Assembly: GCA_015661155.1 (NCBI GenBank)
Contig: JACVQK010000022.1
Span: 5,935 to 51,035, forward strand
DNA from: Dehalococcoidia bacterium
Lineage (GTDB): Bacteria; Chloroflexota; Dehalococcoidia; Lucifugimonadales; UBA2985
Direction of reading: 5' to 3'
Length of the DNA: 45,101 nt
Shown: positions 8,115 to 17,059 of the stretch, one piece after another
Layout of the letters: each line of letters begins with the position of its first letter
Position numbering within the stretch: position 1 is the stretch's first letter
Program-made: the position numbers and the translations under genes
Notes under the pieces: model-generated
Told to the model about the DNA's origin: nothing
The model's input: only the letters and a program-made list of their open reading frames with translations
The model's database searches: none

Positions 8115-9446
8115 ATGGCAAAAACCGCGCTTTCAGAGCTAAGGGTCGTGGAGCTTGGGGGCTTCATCGCAGCTCCCTACTGCGCCAAGCTCATGGCAGA
8201 TATGGGAGCCGAGGTCATCAAGGTCGAGGAGTCGGGCAAGGGCGACCCCGCCAGGAGGTATGGCCCCTTCCCCAAGGACGACCCTCATCCGGAGCGAAGC
8301 CTCCTCTTCGCCTACCTGAACACCAACAAGCAGGGTATCACCCTGGACGTGAAGAGCACTTTGGGCAAGAAGCTCTTCAAGGAGCTGCTTCGGGACGCCG
8401 ACGTCCTGGTGGAGAGCAACCCGCCCAAGTTGATGAAGAGGCTGGGGCTGGACTACAAGTCCCTGTCTGGCATAAACCCCCGGCTCATCGTCACCTCCAT
8501 CACCCCCTTCGGGCAGACCGGCCCCTACCGGGACTACAAGGGCACAAACCTGATCTCCTGGCACATTGGAGGGATAGGCTACACAACCCCCGGCGAGGTT
8601 GAGGACCCGGACAACCACCCTCCTCTGAAGGCGCCGGGCCACCAGGCAGACGTTATGGCCGGAATCACTGGGGCCTCGGCCACCATGTTCGCCCTGATGG
8701 CTAGAGATTTCACCGGCCGGGGCCAGCATGTGGACGTCTCGGAGCAGGAGCCTCTGGTAACAGCCATTGCCGCATCTGTCATTTCCTATACCAACAGGGG
8801 AGAGACCCCCACCAGGATAGCAGGCATGGGCCGCGGGGTGGGCAGCAGGAAGCCCGTTCAGGCCAAGGATGGCTATTACACTATTCAGCCCCATCGGAGC
8901 GAGACCGCATGGCAGTCCACGGTGAAAGCGATGGGCTACCCCGAGTGGGCGGCGTTGGAGATATTCAAAGATCGACAGTCCCGCAGAGAAAACATGGATG
9001 CTATCCTCCCCCTCATCGAGGAGTGGTCCAGGGATTACACCAGGGAGGAGCTCTATCAGATCCTCCAGGTGGAGAACCACGTTCCCTGCCTTCCCATGAA
9101 CACCATGGAGGAGGTGCTGGCCCACCGCCATTACGCAGAGCGGGGAACCTTTGTGGAGATGAATCATCCCCAGATAGGCACGTTCAGGGCTCCAGGCCCC
9201 CCCTACAGCTTCTCCGCCACCCCCTGGCGCATAGAGCGCCCCGCTCCAACCCTGGGGCAGCACAACAAAAACGTCATCTGCGCCAGGCTGGGGTACTCCG
9301 AAGAGGACATTAGGGCAACATATGGGGGTGCAGGGGGCGAAGCCCCCGCCGGGGGTCTGGGGGTGTCCCCCAGATACTCTATACCCCCCCTCTCCTGCAG
9401 GAGAGGGGGCCAGGGGGCGAGGTATGTATGCCCTTGGAGAGGATGA
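8115..9446 (+). CDS. CaiB/BaiF class III CoA-transferase; C-terminal ~40 aa encoded by a dispersed repeat
   Basis: LRVVELGGFIAAPYCAKLMADMGAEVIKVEESGKGDPAR...; C-terminus GGAGGEAPAGGLGVSPRYSIPPLSCRRGGQGARYVCPWRG matches repeat sequence. Confidence 0.9.
   Translation: MAKTALSELRVVELGGFIAAPYCAKLMADMGAEVIKVEESGKGDPARRYGPFPKDDPHPERSLLFAYLNTNKQGITLDVKSTLGKKLFKELLRDADVLVESNPPKLMKRLGLDYKSLSGINPRLIVTSITPFGQTGPYRDYKGTNLISWHIGGIGYTTPGEVEDPDNHPPLKAPGHQADVMAGITGASATMFALMARDFTGRGQHVDVSEQEPLVTAIAASVISYTNRGETPTRIAGMGRGVGSRKPVQAKDGYYTIQPHRSETAWQSTVKAMGYPEWAALEIFKDRQSRRENMDAILPLIEEWSRDYTREELYQILQVENHVPCLPMNTMEEVLAHRHYAERGTFVEMNHPQIGTFRAPGPPYSFSATPWRIERPAPTLGQHNKNVICARLGYSEEDIRATYGGAGGEAPAGGLGVSPRYSIPPLSCRRGGQGARYVCPWRG
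9320..9425 (-). repeat. Dispersed hairpin repeat copy R1 (reverse orientation, termini not intact)
   Basis: gggggtgcagggggcgaagcccccgccgggggtctgggggtgtcccccagatac, shared with R5. Confidence 0.8.
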
Positions 9447-9504
9447 GCTTAATGGGTCCTCATTGGGATGACGCGACCCAAGTAAAGAAACGGGAGGTGC
9501 GATA

Positions 9505-10683
9505 GTGGACAAACTGCCGTTGGACGGAGTCAGGGTGGCCGACTTTACCCAGGTGGTCCAGGGGCCCTACGCGACCCAGATGCTGGCTCAGATGGGCGCT
9601 GAGGTCATAAAGATCGAGACCGAGAGCCGTAACCAGGACGAGGCCCGCAACTCTGCCGGCTTCGCCAGGCTCAACTGCAGCAAGAGGAGCATGACCCTTA
9701 ACCTGAAGGACCCCCGGGGCCTGGAGGTGGCCAAGTCCCTGGTGAAGATCAGCGACATAGTCATAGAGAACTTTGCAACGGGGGTCATGGAGCGCCTGGG
9801 GCTGGGCTACGAAGCGCTGCGAAAGGTGAAGCCCGACATCATCATGGTATCCAGCACCGGCCTGGGGAGTACAGGGACCTTCAAGGATGCCATAGCCCTC
9901 TATGCCGAGGTCCAGAATTTCGCCGGCCTCTCCAATCTCACCGGTTATAAGAACGGCAGGCCGGGAATGGTAGGGGCCATGTGGGCAGACCACCTCACGG
10001 GAATGCTCCTCGTCTTTGCGATGGTAACGGCCCTTCGCCATCGTAATTCGACCGGAGAGGGCCAGTACATCCAGGCCTGCATGGCAGAGAACGTCATAGC
10101 CGCCATGCCGGAGTTGGTGCTGGACTGCTCCGTGAACGGACGGGACGCCGGCCCCCAGGAGAACGGGGACATAGCCATGGCTCCCCACGGCGTCTACCGG
10201 TCCCAGGGGTTCGACAAGTGGGTGGCCATCGCCGTCACCAATGAGAAGGAGTGGAGCGCTTTCTGCAAAGCTACGGGCCATACGGAGTGGGCAAAGGATG
10301 AGCGCTTTGCCGACCCCGTGAGCCGGTGGCACCACCAGGAGGAGCTGGACAGGCTCATCACTCAGTGGACCCTCCAACGTACCGACTACGAGGCCATGCA
10401 CATCCTGCAGAAGGTCGGAGTGCCCGCGGGCCCCATCCTGGACGGCGCAGGACTGGCGAACGACCCCCATCTGAACGAGCGGGGCTGCTACATACCCCTG
10501 GGAGAGATGGAAGGAGGGCCCTACGTGCACGTGGTTCAGCCCTTTCGCCTGAGCGATGTCCCGCAACCCTTCTACAAGCTGGTCCCACCCATTGGCGAGG
10601 ACAACAGCTACGTCCTGGGCGAGCTTCTGGGCATGTCGGAGGCGGAGATCACCCGCCTGGCAAAGGACAAGGTGCTGAGCTGA
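9505..10683 (+). CDS. CaiB/BaiF class III CoA-transferase
   Basis: LDGVRVADFTQVVQGPYATQMLAQMGAEVIKIET...; tandem with the preceding paralog. Confidence 0.92.
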   Translation: MDKLPLDGVRVADFTQVVQGPYATQMLAQMGAEVIKIETESRNQDEARNSAGFARLNCSKRSMTLNLKDPRGLEVAKSLVKISDIVIENFATGVMERLGLGYEALRKVKPDIIMVSSTGLGSTGTFKDAIALYAEVQNFAGLSNLTGYKNGRPGMVGAMWADHLTGMLLVFAMVTALRHRNSTGEGQYIQACMAENVIAAMPELVLDCSVNGRDAGPQENGDIAMAPHGVYRSQGFDKWVAIAVTNEKEWSAFCKATGHTEWAKDERFADPVSRWHHQEELDRLITQWTLQRTDYEAMHILQKVGVPAGPILDGAGLANDPHLNERGCYIPLGEMEGGPYVHVVQPFRLSDVPQPFYKLVPPIGEDNSYVLGELLGMSEAEITRLAKDKVLS

Positions 10684-10719
10684 GGACATGGCCTGGCATC
10701 CGGCAGCCCAGGGACCAGG
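10684..10719 (+). pseudogene. Short remnant resembling the internal WPGIRQP segment of the SBP gene
   Basis: 33/36 nt identical to 7321-7356; reads R-T-W-P-G-I-R-Q-P-R-D-Q in one frame, in the intergenic region. Confidence 0.6.
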
Positions 10720-10812
10720 TGTCCACGGCCTTGTCCTCAGAGCCAGTGCCAAGCAGGAGACGCTCCGCACTCTTGTCTCTCATGTAGGCCCGCGGAAGTT
10801 GACGCTCTTGCC

Positions 10813-11949
10813 ATGACCCAAATGACGACCCTTCCGGTGCAGACCGTCACCAGCGGCGATCAGCTTGTCGCCGCCGTGGAGGCCATGCATCGAGAGCCTG
10901 CCATCGCGTTGGATACCGAGTCCAACAGCTTCTTCCACTATCCAGAGCAGCTATGTCTGGTGCAGATTGCGACGAGCCGCGCCGTGGTGATCGTCGATCC
11001 CTTGGCCTTCAGCGAAGTGCTGCCTTTGAAGGGGCTGCTGGCCAGCCCTGGCGTCCAGAAGATACTTCATGCTGCTGATTACGATGTGCGGAGCCTGGAT
11101 CGGGCCTGGGGGTTCCGTGTGTCCAACATCTACGACACCAACCTGGCGGCGCGGTTCGCAGGAATGATGCAGTTGGGACTGGCGGCTCTTGCCGAGGAGC
11201 TGCTCGGCGTCAAGCTGAACAAGGAGAAACGCCTGCAGCGATCGGACTGGGGCCGAAGGCCGTTGAGCCGAGAGGCGCGGGAGTATGCCGCCGCTGACGT
11301 CCGCCACCTGATGGCCCTCCGCGATGAGCTGGACAAGCGGCTGCGGCTGCTAGGCCGCGCCGGGTGGGTCGCCGAGGAGTTCACGCTTCTGGAGAGAATC
11401 CGCTATGAGCCACCTGATACCGAGCTGGCATTCCTTGGCGTCAAGGGGAGCCGGGACCTCAGCCCGCGCGGGCTGGCCGTCCTGCGCGCCCTGTTCGCCT
11501 TTCGAGACCTGGAAGCGCTGCGCCAGGGCAGGCCCCACTTCCGCATCCTGGGGGATGCCACCCTCGTCTATCTCGCCGCCCAGCCAGAGGCTGATTTGGC
11601 CCAAACGCCCGGCCTTGGTACTGCGGGCCTCCAACGGTTTGGCCCATCGCTCCAACGGGCGATCCAGGAGGGAATAAGCGCACCGCCGTTCCACAGGCCG
11701 CCCCCAGCGCAGCGGCGGGACAGGCCAACCCAGGAGCAGATGGCCCGCCTGCAAATGCTGAAGGCCTGGCGTTCCGCCCTGGGGGAGCGGCTGTCCATGG
11801 ACCCATCCCTCCTATGGCCTACGGTCAGCCTGGAACGCCTTGCCGGGCAGACGAGTACGCTGGACGCCGAGCTGGCAGCACCTGAGGTGCGCGCATGGCA
11901 GCTCCAGGAGTTTGGCGCGTCCCTTCGAACGCTCCTGGTCACAACCTGA
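10813..11949 (+). CDS. rnd: Ribonuclease D family 3'-5' exonuclease with HRDC domain
   Basis: ALDTESNSFFHYPEQLCLVQIAT (DEDD exonuclease), LNKEKRLQRSDWGRRPLSREAREYAAADVRHL; C-terminal HRDC-like region. Confidence 0.92.
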   Translation: MTQMTTLPVQTVTSGDQLVAAVEAMHREPAIALDTESNSFFHYPEQLCLVQIATSRAVVIVDPLAFSEVLPLKGLLASPGVQKILHAADYDVRSLDRAWGFRVSNIYDTNLAARFAGMMQLGLAALAEELLGVKLNKEKRLQRSDWGRRPLSREAREYAAADVRHLMALRDELDKRLRLLGRAGWVAEEFTLLERIRYEPPDTELAFLGVKGSRDLSPRGLAVLRALFAFRDLEALRQGRPHFRILGDATLVYLAAQPEADLAQTPGLGTAGLQRFGPSLQRAIQEGISAPPFHRPPPAQRRDRPTQEQMARLQMLKAWRSALGERLSMDPSLLWPTVSLERLAGQTSTLDAELAAPEVRAWQLQEFGASLRTLLVTT

Positions 11950-12040
11950 GCAGGCCCGCCGGATGCAAGTCCTTGCTGAAATGCCCCGCCGGACATATCA
12001 TGGGGACAAGCCAAGAAGCAGCCAAGAGACGGGAGCTGTC

Positions 12041-14800
12041 GTGGCTACAACAGGTATCCTGTGCATAACCTTCGCTTCCGGACCCATCATCCTGAGGACG
12101 CCAAGAGGCGATCTCAGGCAAACCGAGCTTCCCCATTGGCCTTCAGACGAGGAGTTCTCCCTGGACATCGCCTGCCTGGCTCTGGACACCGACTCCTCCG
12201 GTGTGAGCGATGAGGTCAAGCAGAGGCTGGTCGAGCACCTTGCGCAGGGTGGTGACAAAACAGGAATAGCTCGTCGTCTCGGGAAGCGTCTCTTTGGCCT
12301 TCTCTTTTCCAGCCAGGAGTTCATCGATGCCTATCGCCTGGCGCGAGATGCCAGCGAAGGGCTGCGTCTGGTCCTGGAGTTCGCCCTGAAACCACAAGAG
12401 CCAGACCCGGTGGTCTCCCGGTGGGCGGCGCTCCCCTGGGAGTACCTGCTCGACCCAAGTGTCCCGGAGAGAGGGGAGTTCCTGGCGCTGAGGCCACACT
12501 TCACCATGCTCCGCCGGCTGAGCGGTGGTGGAGGGGCGAGGCCCGCCACGGTCTCGGCGCCCCTGAAGGTGCTTGCCACCCTGGCAGAGCCGTGGGACCA
12601 GCTCCGCTACGGACGAGAGGAGGCCATGAGGTCCCTGGAGGAGGGTCTCTCCGGGGGGCAGGTCGAGGTGCGACTGGAGCGAGAGCCCACCTTTCCCGCG
12701 CTGATACGTGCCCTGGGAGAGGATAAACCCCACGTGGTGCACGTGGTGGCCCACGGCAGCTACCATCCCCAGGGAGGAGGGGCCTTGGCCCTTGAGAACG
12801 AGTATGGCGGAACGAACCACGTCCAGGCCCAGGAGTTTGCGCGCCAGCTTGCAGGCTCTGGCGTCAGGCTGGTGGTATTGGGTGCCTGCTTGTCTGGAGC
12901 GGGGGATGTGGCCGGTGCCTCTCAAGGCACGGCGCAGGCGCTCCTCAGGGCGGGTGTCCCCGCGGTGGTGGCTATGCAGTACTCGGTGCCCGTGATAACG
13001 GCGCACCGCTTCTCAAAAGAGCTCTACCGTGCCCTGTCCAGAGGCACTCCTCTGGACGAAGCGGTGGGGATAGCCCGGCGGGTGCTGAGCGGAGACAGGT
13101 CTCTACCATCCCTGGACTGGGCGATACCCGTCCTCTACGTGCAGGGCGACCCCTGGAGCCTCGCGCGTGACGAGCAGAGGAGGGCCACTTCGCCAGCGGT
13201 GGAGAGGGCCGGGCCTCCTGGGAATCTCCCCTCGGCGTCCCATCTCAGGCCAACCGAGCTTGTTGGCCGTGGAGACGACATGGTGCGCCTGGCCACTGCG
13301 CTGAGGGAACCGCTGGAGCGACGCCGCTTCGTGACTGCCACCGGCATCGGGGGCATTGGCAAGACGGCCGCGACGGTCGAGAGCGCCTTCTGGCACTGGG
13401 ATAGGGACTACTTCCCGGACGGTGTCTTCTGGGTTTCAGCCAAGGAAGTGCCCTACACCCAGCTCCTCAGCGCCGTAGGCGCGGCCCTGGGTATCCAGGA
13501 GTTCGACCGGGTCAGCCAGCAGGTCCAGGAGCAGGTCGTCCTGGAACACCTGGAGCGCCGTCGGCTACTCCTGGTGGTGGATAACGTGGATGGGCTGAGG
13601 GATGATGGCTCCTTCAGGCACCTGCTGAGCAGCATAAGCCCCAGTCCGGCAGGGCGGCTTCTGCTGACCTGCCGGAGGAGGCTCAACCTTGATGGGGAGG
13701 AGGAGGTGCTCCTATTGCGCCTGGCCCTCGGCCCGGCGGTCTTCCTCTTCTCTCGCCACTGGGGGTTGAAGGCGCTCACGGATGCACAGATGCGAGACGT
13801 GACCGCAATCTGCGGCCCAGAGCTGCTGGACGGCCACCCCCTGGCCATAGAGATTGCGGCATCCCTGGCCCGAAAGGAGCGGTTGAGTGACCTGACCTCG
13901 CTACAGCAGAGGCTGTGGGTGAACATGGCCAGGACCCTTGATGACCCGAGGACGCCCGGGGAGGAGAGGAGCATCGTGGCGACGTTGAACACGTCCTACG
14001 ACGCCCTGGGGAGCACGGCAGGGGCGATACTGACCCGTCTCTCTGTCTTTGAGGCTCCGCCAAGGGAGGATGGTGTGGAGGCCATGGCCGGGGACATCGC
14101 GGACTGGAGGCAGGGACTCACGGAGCTGCTGGAGCACCACCTGCTGGACAGAGGCGAGGCGACGGCCGATGATGGAGCCACACTGGACGTATTCACCATG
14201 CACTCTGTGGTCAGGGGATATGCCATGGGGAAGGTGGAGGATGCGGCTCCCCTCCATCAGAGGGCAGGGCGGTTTCTGGCAGGCTCTCGGTATGCCCAGG
14301 AGGTGGTGGAGGCGTGGCAAGAGGTGATGGAAGCTGCCCAGAGGATAGAAAACTATCTGGACATCAGGGGCATGTGGTCCCAGGACGAGCTGGTGCTACA
14401 GGCGGCCCTGGGGGCTGCGAGGGCCCTGGGGAACCGCGAGAGAGAAGGGTGGGTGCTGGGAGAGCTGGGCAGCAACCACCTGAGGATGGGGGATGCCCGG
14501 GGAGCCATCGACTACTACCAGCAGGCCCTGGCCATCTCCAGGGAGATAGGCGACAGGAGGGGGGAAGGAACCGCCCTTGGGAACCTGGGCAACGCCTACG
14601 GAGACCTTGGGGAGCATGAGACTGCCCTGAAGTACCTGGTGCAGAGCCTTGGCATACTGGGCGAGATAGAGAGTCCCGATGCGAAGACAGTGGGCCGTAA
14701 CATTGCGAGGCTCAGAGAGAGCATTGGGGAGGGGCAGTTCAGGGCCTTGCTGGAAAAGGTGGTCGGGGAGCCTGGCACAACGGATTCTCCCGGCGTGTAG
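12041..14800 (+). CDS. CHAT protease - NB-ARC/STAND NTPase - TPR protein (NLR-like)
   Basis: HVVHVVAHGSYH and LVVLGACLSGAGD (CHAT His/Cys), TATGIGGIGKTAA (P-loop), RRLLLVVDNVDG (Walker B), LLDGHPLAIEIAASLA (GxP motif), TPRs EGWVLGELGSNHLRMGDARGAIDYYQQALAI. Start set to GTG 12041; the ORF extends upstream to 11840. Confidence 0.88.
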   Translation: MATTGILCITFASGPIILRTPRGDLRQTELPHWPSDEEFSLDIACLALDTDSSGVSDEVKQRLVEHLAQGGDKTGIARRLGKRLFGLLFSSQEFIDAYRLARDASEGLRLVLEFALKPQEPDPVVSRWAALPWEYLLDPSVPERGEFLALRPHFTMLRRLSGGGGARPATVSAPLKVLATLAEPWDQLRYGREEAMRSLEEGLSGGQVEVRLEREPTFPALIRALGEDKPHVVHVVAHGSYHPQGGGALALENEYGGTNHVQAQEFARQLAGSGVRLVVLGACLSGAGDVAGASQGTAQALLRAGVPAVVAMQYSVPVITAHRFSKELYRALSRGTPLDEAVGIARRVLSGDRSLPSLDWAIPVLYVQGDPWSLARDEQRRATSPAVERAGPPGNLPSASHLRPTELVGRGDDMVRLATALREPLERRRFVTATGIGGIGKTAATVESAFWHWDRDYFPDGVFWVSAKEVPYTQLLSAVGAALGIQEFDRVSQQVQEQVVLEHLERRRLLLVVDNVDGLRDDGSFRHLLSSISPSPAGRLLLTCRRRLNLDGEEEVLLLRLALGPAVFLFSRHWGLKALTDAQMRDVTAICGPELLDGHPLAIEIAASLARKERLSDLTSLQQRLWVNMARTLDDPRTPGEERSIVATLNTSYDALGSTAGAILTRLSVFEAPPREDGVEAMAGDIADWRQGLTELLEHHLLDRGEATADDGATLDVFTMHSVVRGYAMGKVEDAAPLHQRAGRFLAGSRYAQEVVEAWQEVMEAAQRIENYLDIRGMWSQDELVLQAALGAARALGNREREGWVLGELGSNHLRMGDARGAIDYYQQALAISREIGDRRGEGTALGNLGNAYGDLGEHETALKYLVQSLGILGEIESPDAKTVGRNIARLRESIGEGQFRALLEKVVGEPGTTDSPGV

Positions 14801-14823
14801 GTGCGAAGTCCGTACCTTTCCAA

Positions 14824-16152
14824 CTACTCCTTCGCAGCCTTGTCCGCCTGCCCAGGCACCGTGCTGCCAGGGTGCCCTGTGAAACTCACGGGTTGAGCAA
14901 GCGGCTCGTGTCCCATGTCTATGCGCCGGATGGATGGCAATGCGACACCTGCTATCAGTGTCATAAGCCCCAGCCCCACAGCTCCCACCAGCAAGGCAAA
15001 CCCTATTCCAAACCTCTCTGACAGGATGCTGGTGGGGAACACCCCAAGGGGCATCAGGCCAAAGGTCATCATGGACAGGCTCATGACGCGGCCCCGCATC
15101 TCCTCCGACACAGCGAGCTGCACCAGAGACATGTTCATGGCCATGTAGGCGGTGCTGCTACAACCCACCATGGCCAGCAAGGGCAGCGCCCAAGCCAGGT
15201 TTGTGGAGAGGGCGAACATGCCCGTGAAGATGGCCCAGGTCACGGCGGAGGCCAGCATTATGAGGCCCTTGCGGCGCACATCGCCCAGGCCCGCCATGAC
15301 CAGCGACCCGATGAGCGCCCCAACACCCATGGAGGCCATCAGCAGTCCCAGGCCCTCAGGACCTCGGCGCAGAACTTCAGAGTTGAATACGGGCAAGAGG
15401 AACTGAAGAGGCATGCCAAAGAGCAGAGGCATGAACCCCATGAGCAGAAGGCCCATTATCGCGGAGTTCCCTGCCACGTACTTCAGTCCGTTTCCAATAT
15501 CTCCAACCATGCCGCGCCGCTGCGTCATTACCGTGCGGCCTTCGTGGCGCAGCAGGAGCAGCGTGACCACGGATAGTATGGAGAAAAGGGTGACAATATA
15601 GAAGACCACTCCCACACCCAGAGCAGAGGTCCTGTCCCCTCCTGCCACCAGTGAAATGAGCACCCCTGCAAATGCCGGTGCCAGAATCCGGGAGAGGTTC
15701 ATGCTGGCGGTGCTCAGGGCCATGGCGTTGACCAGATTCGTTCCACCCACAATGCCAGGAATGATGGCCTGACGCGCGGGCATACTCAGAGCCATGACCG
15801 TCCCGTTGAACAAGCCGAAGAGGATGAAATGGGTGAAGGTGACGTTGTCGGTGATGATGATGGTGCCCAGGACAAGGGAAGCCAAGGCATTGAGGCCCAC
15901 GGTGCCGATCATCACCCACTTCTTCCGAAGCCGGTCTGCCATGACGCCACCAAGCAACGAGAAGACAAGGGTGGGAGCCATGAAGGAGAGGGTCACCCAG
16001 GCAAGGGCTATGGCCGATTTGGTCATGTCGTAGATCATCCAGCCGCGCGCCACCATCTGCATCTGCATCGCGAACACGGCCCCCAGGTTGCTCAGCCAAA
16101 CAAGAAGGTAGTCCCTGTTAGCCAGCGAGACAAACATCGCCTTCGTCAGCAT
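14824..16152 (-). CDS. MFS transporter
   Basis: Multiple TMs; LANRDYLLVWLSNLGAVFAMQMQMVARGWMIYDMTKSAIALAWVTLSFMAPTLVFSLLGGVMADRLRKKWVMI; start trimmed from 16290. Confidence 0.88.
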   Translation of the reverse strand: MLTKAMFVSLANRDYLLVWLSNLGAVFAMQMQMVARGWMIYDMTKSAIALAWVTLSFMAPTLVFSLLGGVMADRLRKKWVMIGTVGLNALASLVLGTIIITDNVTFTHFILFGLFNGTVMALSMPARQAIIPGIVGGTNLVNAMALSTASMNLSRILAPAFAGVLISLVAGGDRTSALGVGVVFYIVTLFSILSVVTLLLLRHEGRTVMTQRRGMVGDIGNGLKYVAGNSAIMGLLLMGFMPLLFGMPLQFLLPVFNSEVLRRGPEGLGLLMASMGVGALIGSLVMAGLGDVRRKGLIMLASAVTWAIFTGMFALSTNLAWALPLLAMVGCSSTAYMAMNMSLVQLAVSEEMRGRVMSLSMMTFGLMPLGVFPTSILSERFGIGFALLVGAVGLGLMTLIAGVALPSIRRIDMGHEPLAQPVSFTGHPGSTVPGQADKAAKE

Positions 16153-16426
16153 CAGGGACCCCTGGCCCATACCTCTGGGTCCACCCTCTCCCCAACCACC
16201 GGGAATGCCCCCCGATGGAGGAGCACCAACACCTCTGTTACTCAATGTTCTCCTCTCCATGTGCCACCGATCCCTGTGGCCTGGAACCACAGCGCCTCAG
16301 GAAACGCCTGGGCAGATTAGGTGTCAACGGAATGTGTGGCAGGGGTCTACGCTTCTCAAGGGTGAAAGAGGGTGCGGGAGGATGGTCAAGGGAGCTTGTT
16401 GCCAATACCACCCTGCTACGAGCAAA

Positions 16427-16457
16427 CAGGAGGGCCAGGCATCGCTTGGCCCTCCTG
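16427..16457 (-). terminator. Hairpin terminator for the downstream-facing minus-strand gene
   Basis: CAGGAGGGCCA ... TGGCCCTCCTG followed by TTT on the minus strand. Confidence 0.6.
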
Positions 16458-16472
16458 TCCACCTTGAACAGA

Positions 16473-16925
16473 CTACCGTTCAGATGCCTGGCGTGCCGCG
16501 CCCAGCAACCGCTGCAACCTTCCGTCAAGGTGCTTTGGCCAGGTCTTGTGCAAGACCTGGCCAATCTGTGTCCTCGCGTTGGCCAGCGCCTGGTCCGCCT
16601 GGGCCTGGGTGATCTTCCCCTTTTGCACAGCGTGTTGCAGGCGGTCGCTCACCCTCTGCACCAGGTCCTGCTCAATGGCCGCGGGAGCGACGCCATGCGC
16701 CTGGGCCACGGCGGCAATAGACGAGCCGCCAAGCTCCTTCAGCAACTCCCTGGGCTTGATTCCGATGTCTTTGGCAATGAGCGCAAACACGGCGAGCTTG
16801 GTTCGCGGCAAAAGCTTGAGGTCGGAGGGCAGGCTCGCATCCCCAGCAAAGGCCGTGGCCGTACCCAAGAGCAGCAGCGCTCCTACCACAGAGACAACCG
16901 CTATCAACAACCGGTTCTTTGCCAT
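16473..16925 (-). CDS. Secreted hypothetical protein (signal peptide, helical)
   Basis: MAKNRLLIAVVSVVGALLLLGTATAFAGDASLPSDLK...; start trimmed to the ATG at 16925. Confidence 0.65.
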   Translation of the reverse strand: MAKNRLLIAVVSVVGALLLLGTATAFAGDASLPSDLKLLPRTKLAVFALIAKDIGIKPRELLKELGGSSIAAVAQAHGVAPAAIEQDLVQRVSDRLQHAVQKGKITQAQADQALANARTQIGQVLHKTWPKHLDGRLQRLLGAARQASER

Positions 16926-17059
16926 AATCGCGCTCCTTGCATGTCCCGCCCGCACGTCGGATAATGACCCCATTATAACACCAATTCCTGACGTGCAATC
17001 CAGCATTGCTCTCACTGAGGGGATACGCCGTGTCATCTTATGCTCTTAGAGGTGAAGGG

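Noticed and set aside
8115-10683. Two adjacent CoA-transferase genes as a recent tandem duplication
   Set aside because: The proteins share family motifs but are clearly divergent; adjacent class III CoA-transferase paralogs are common.
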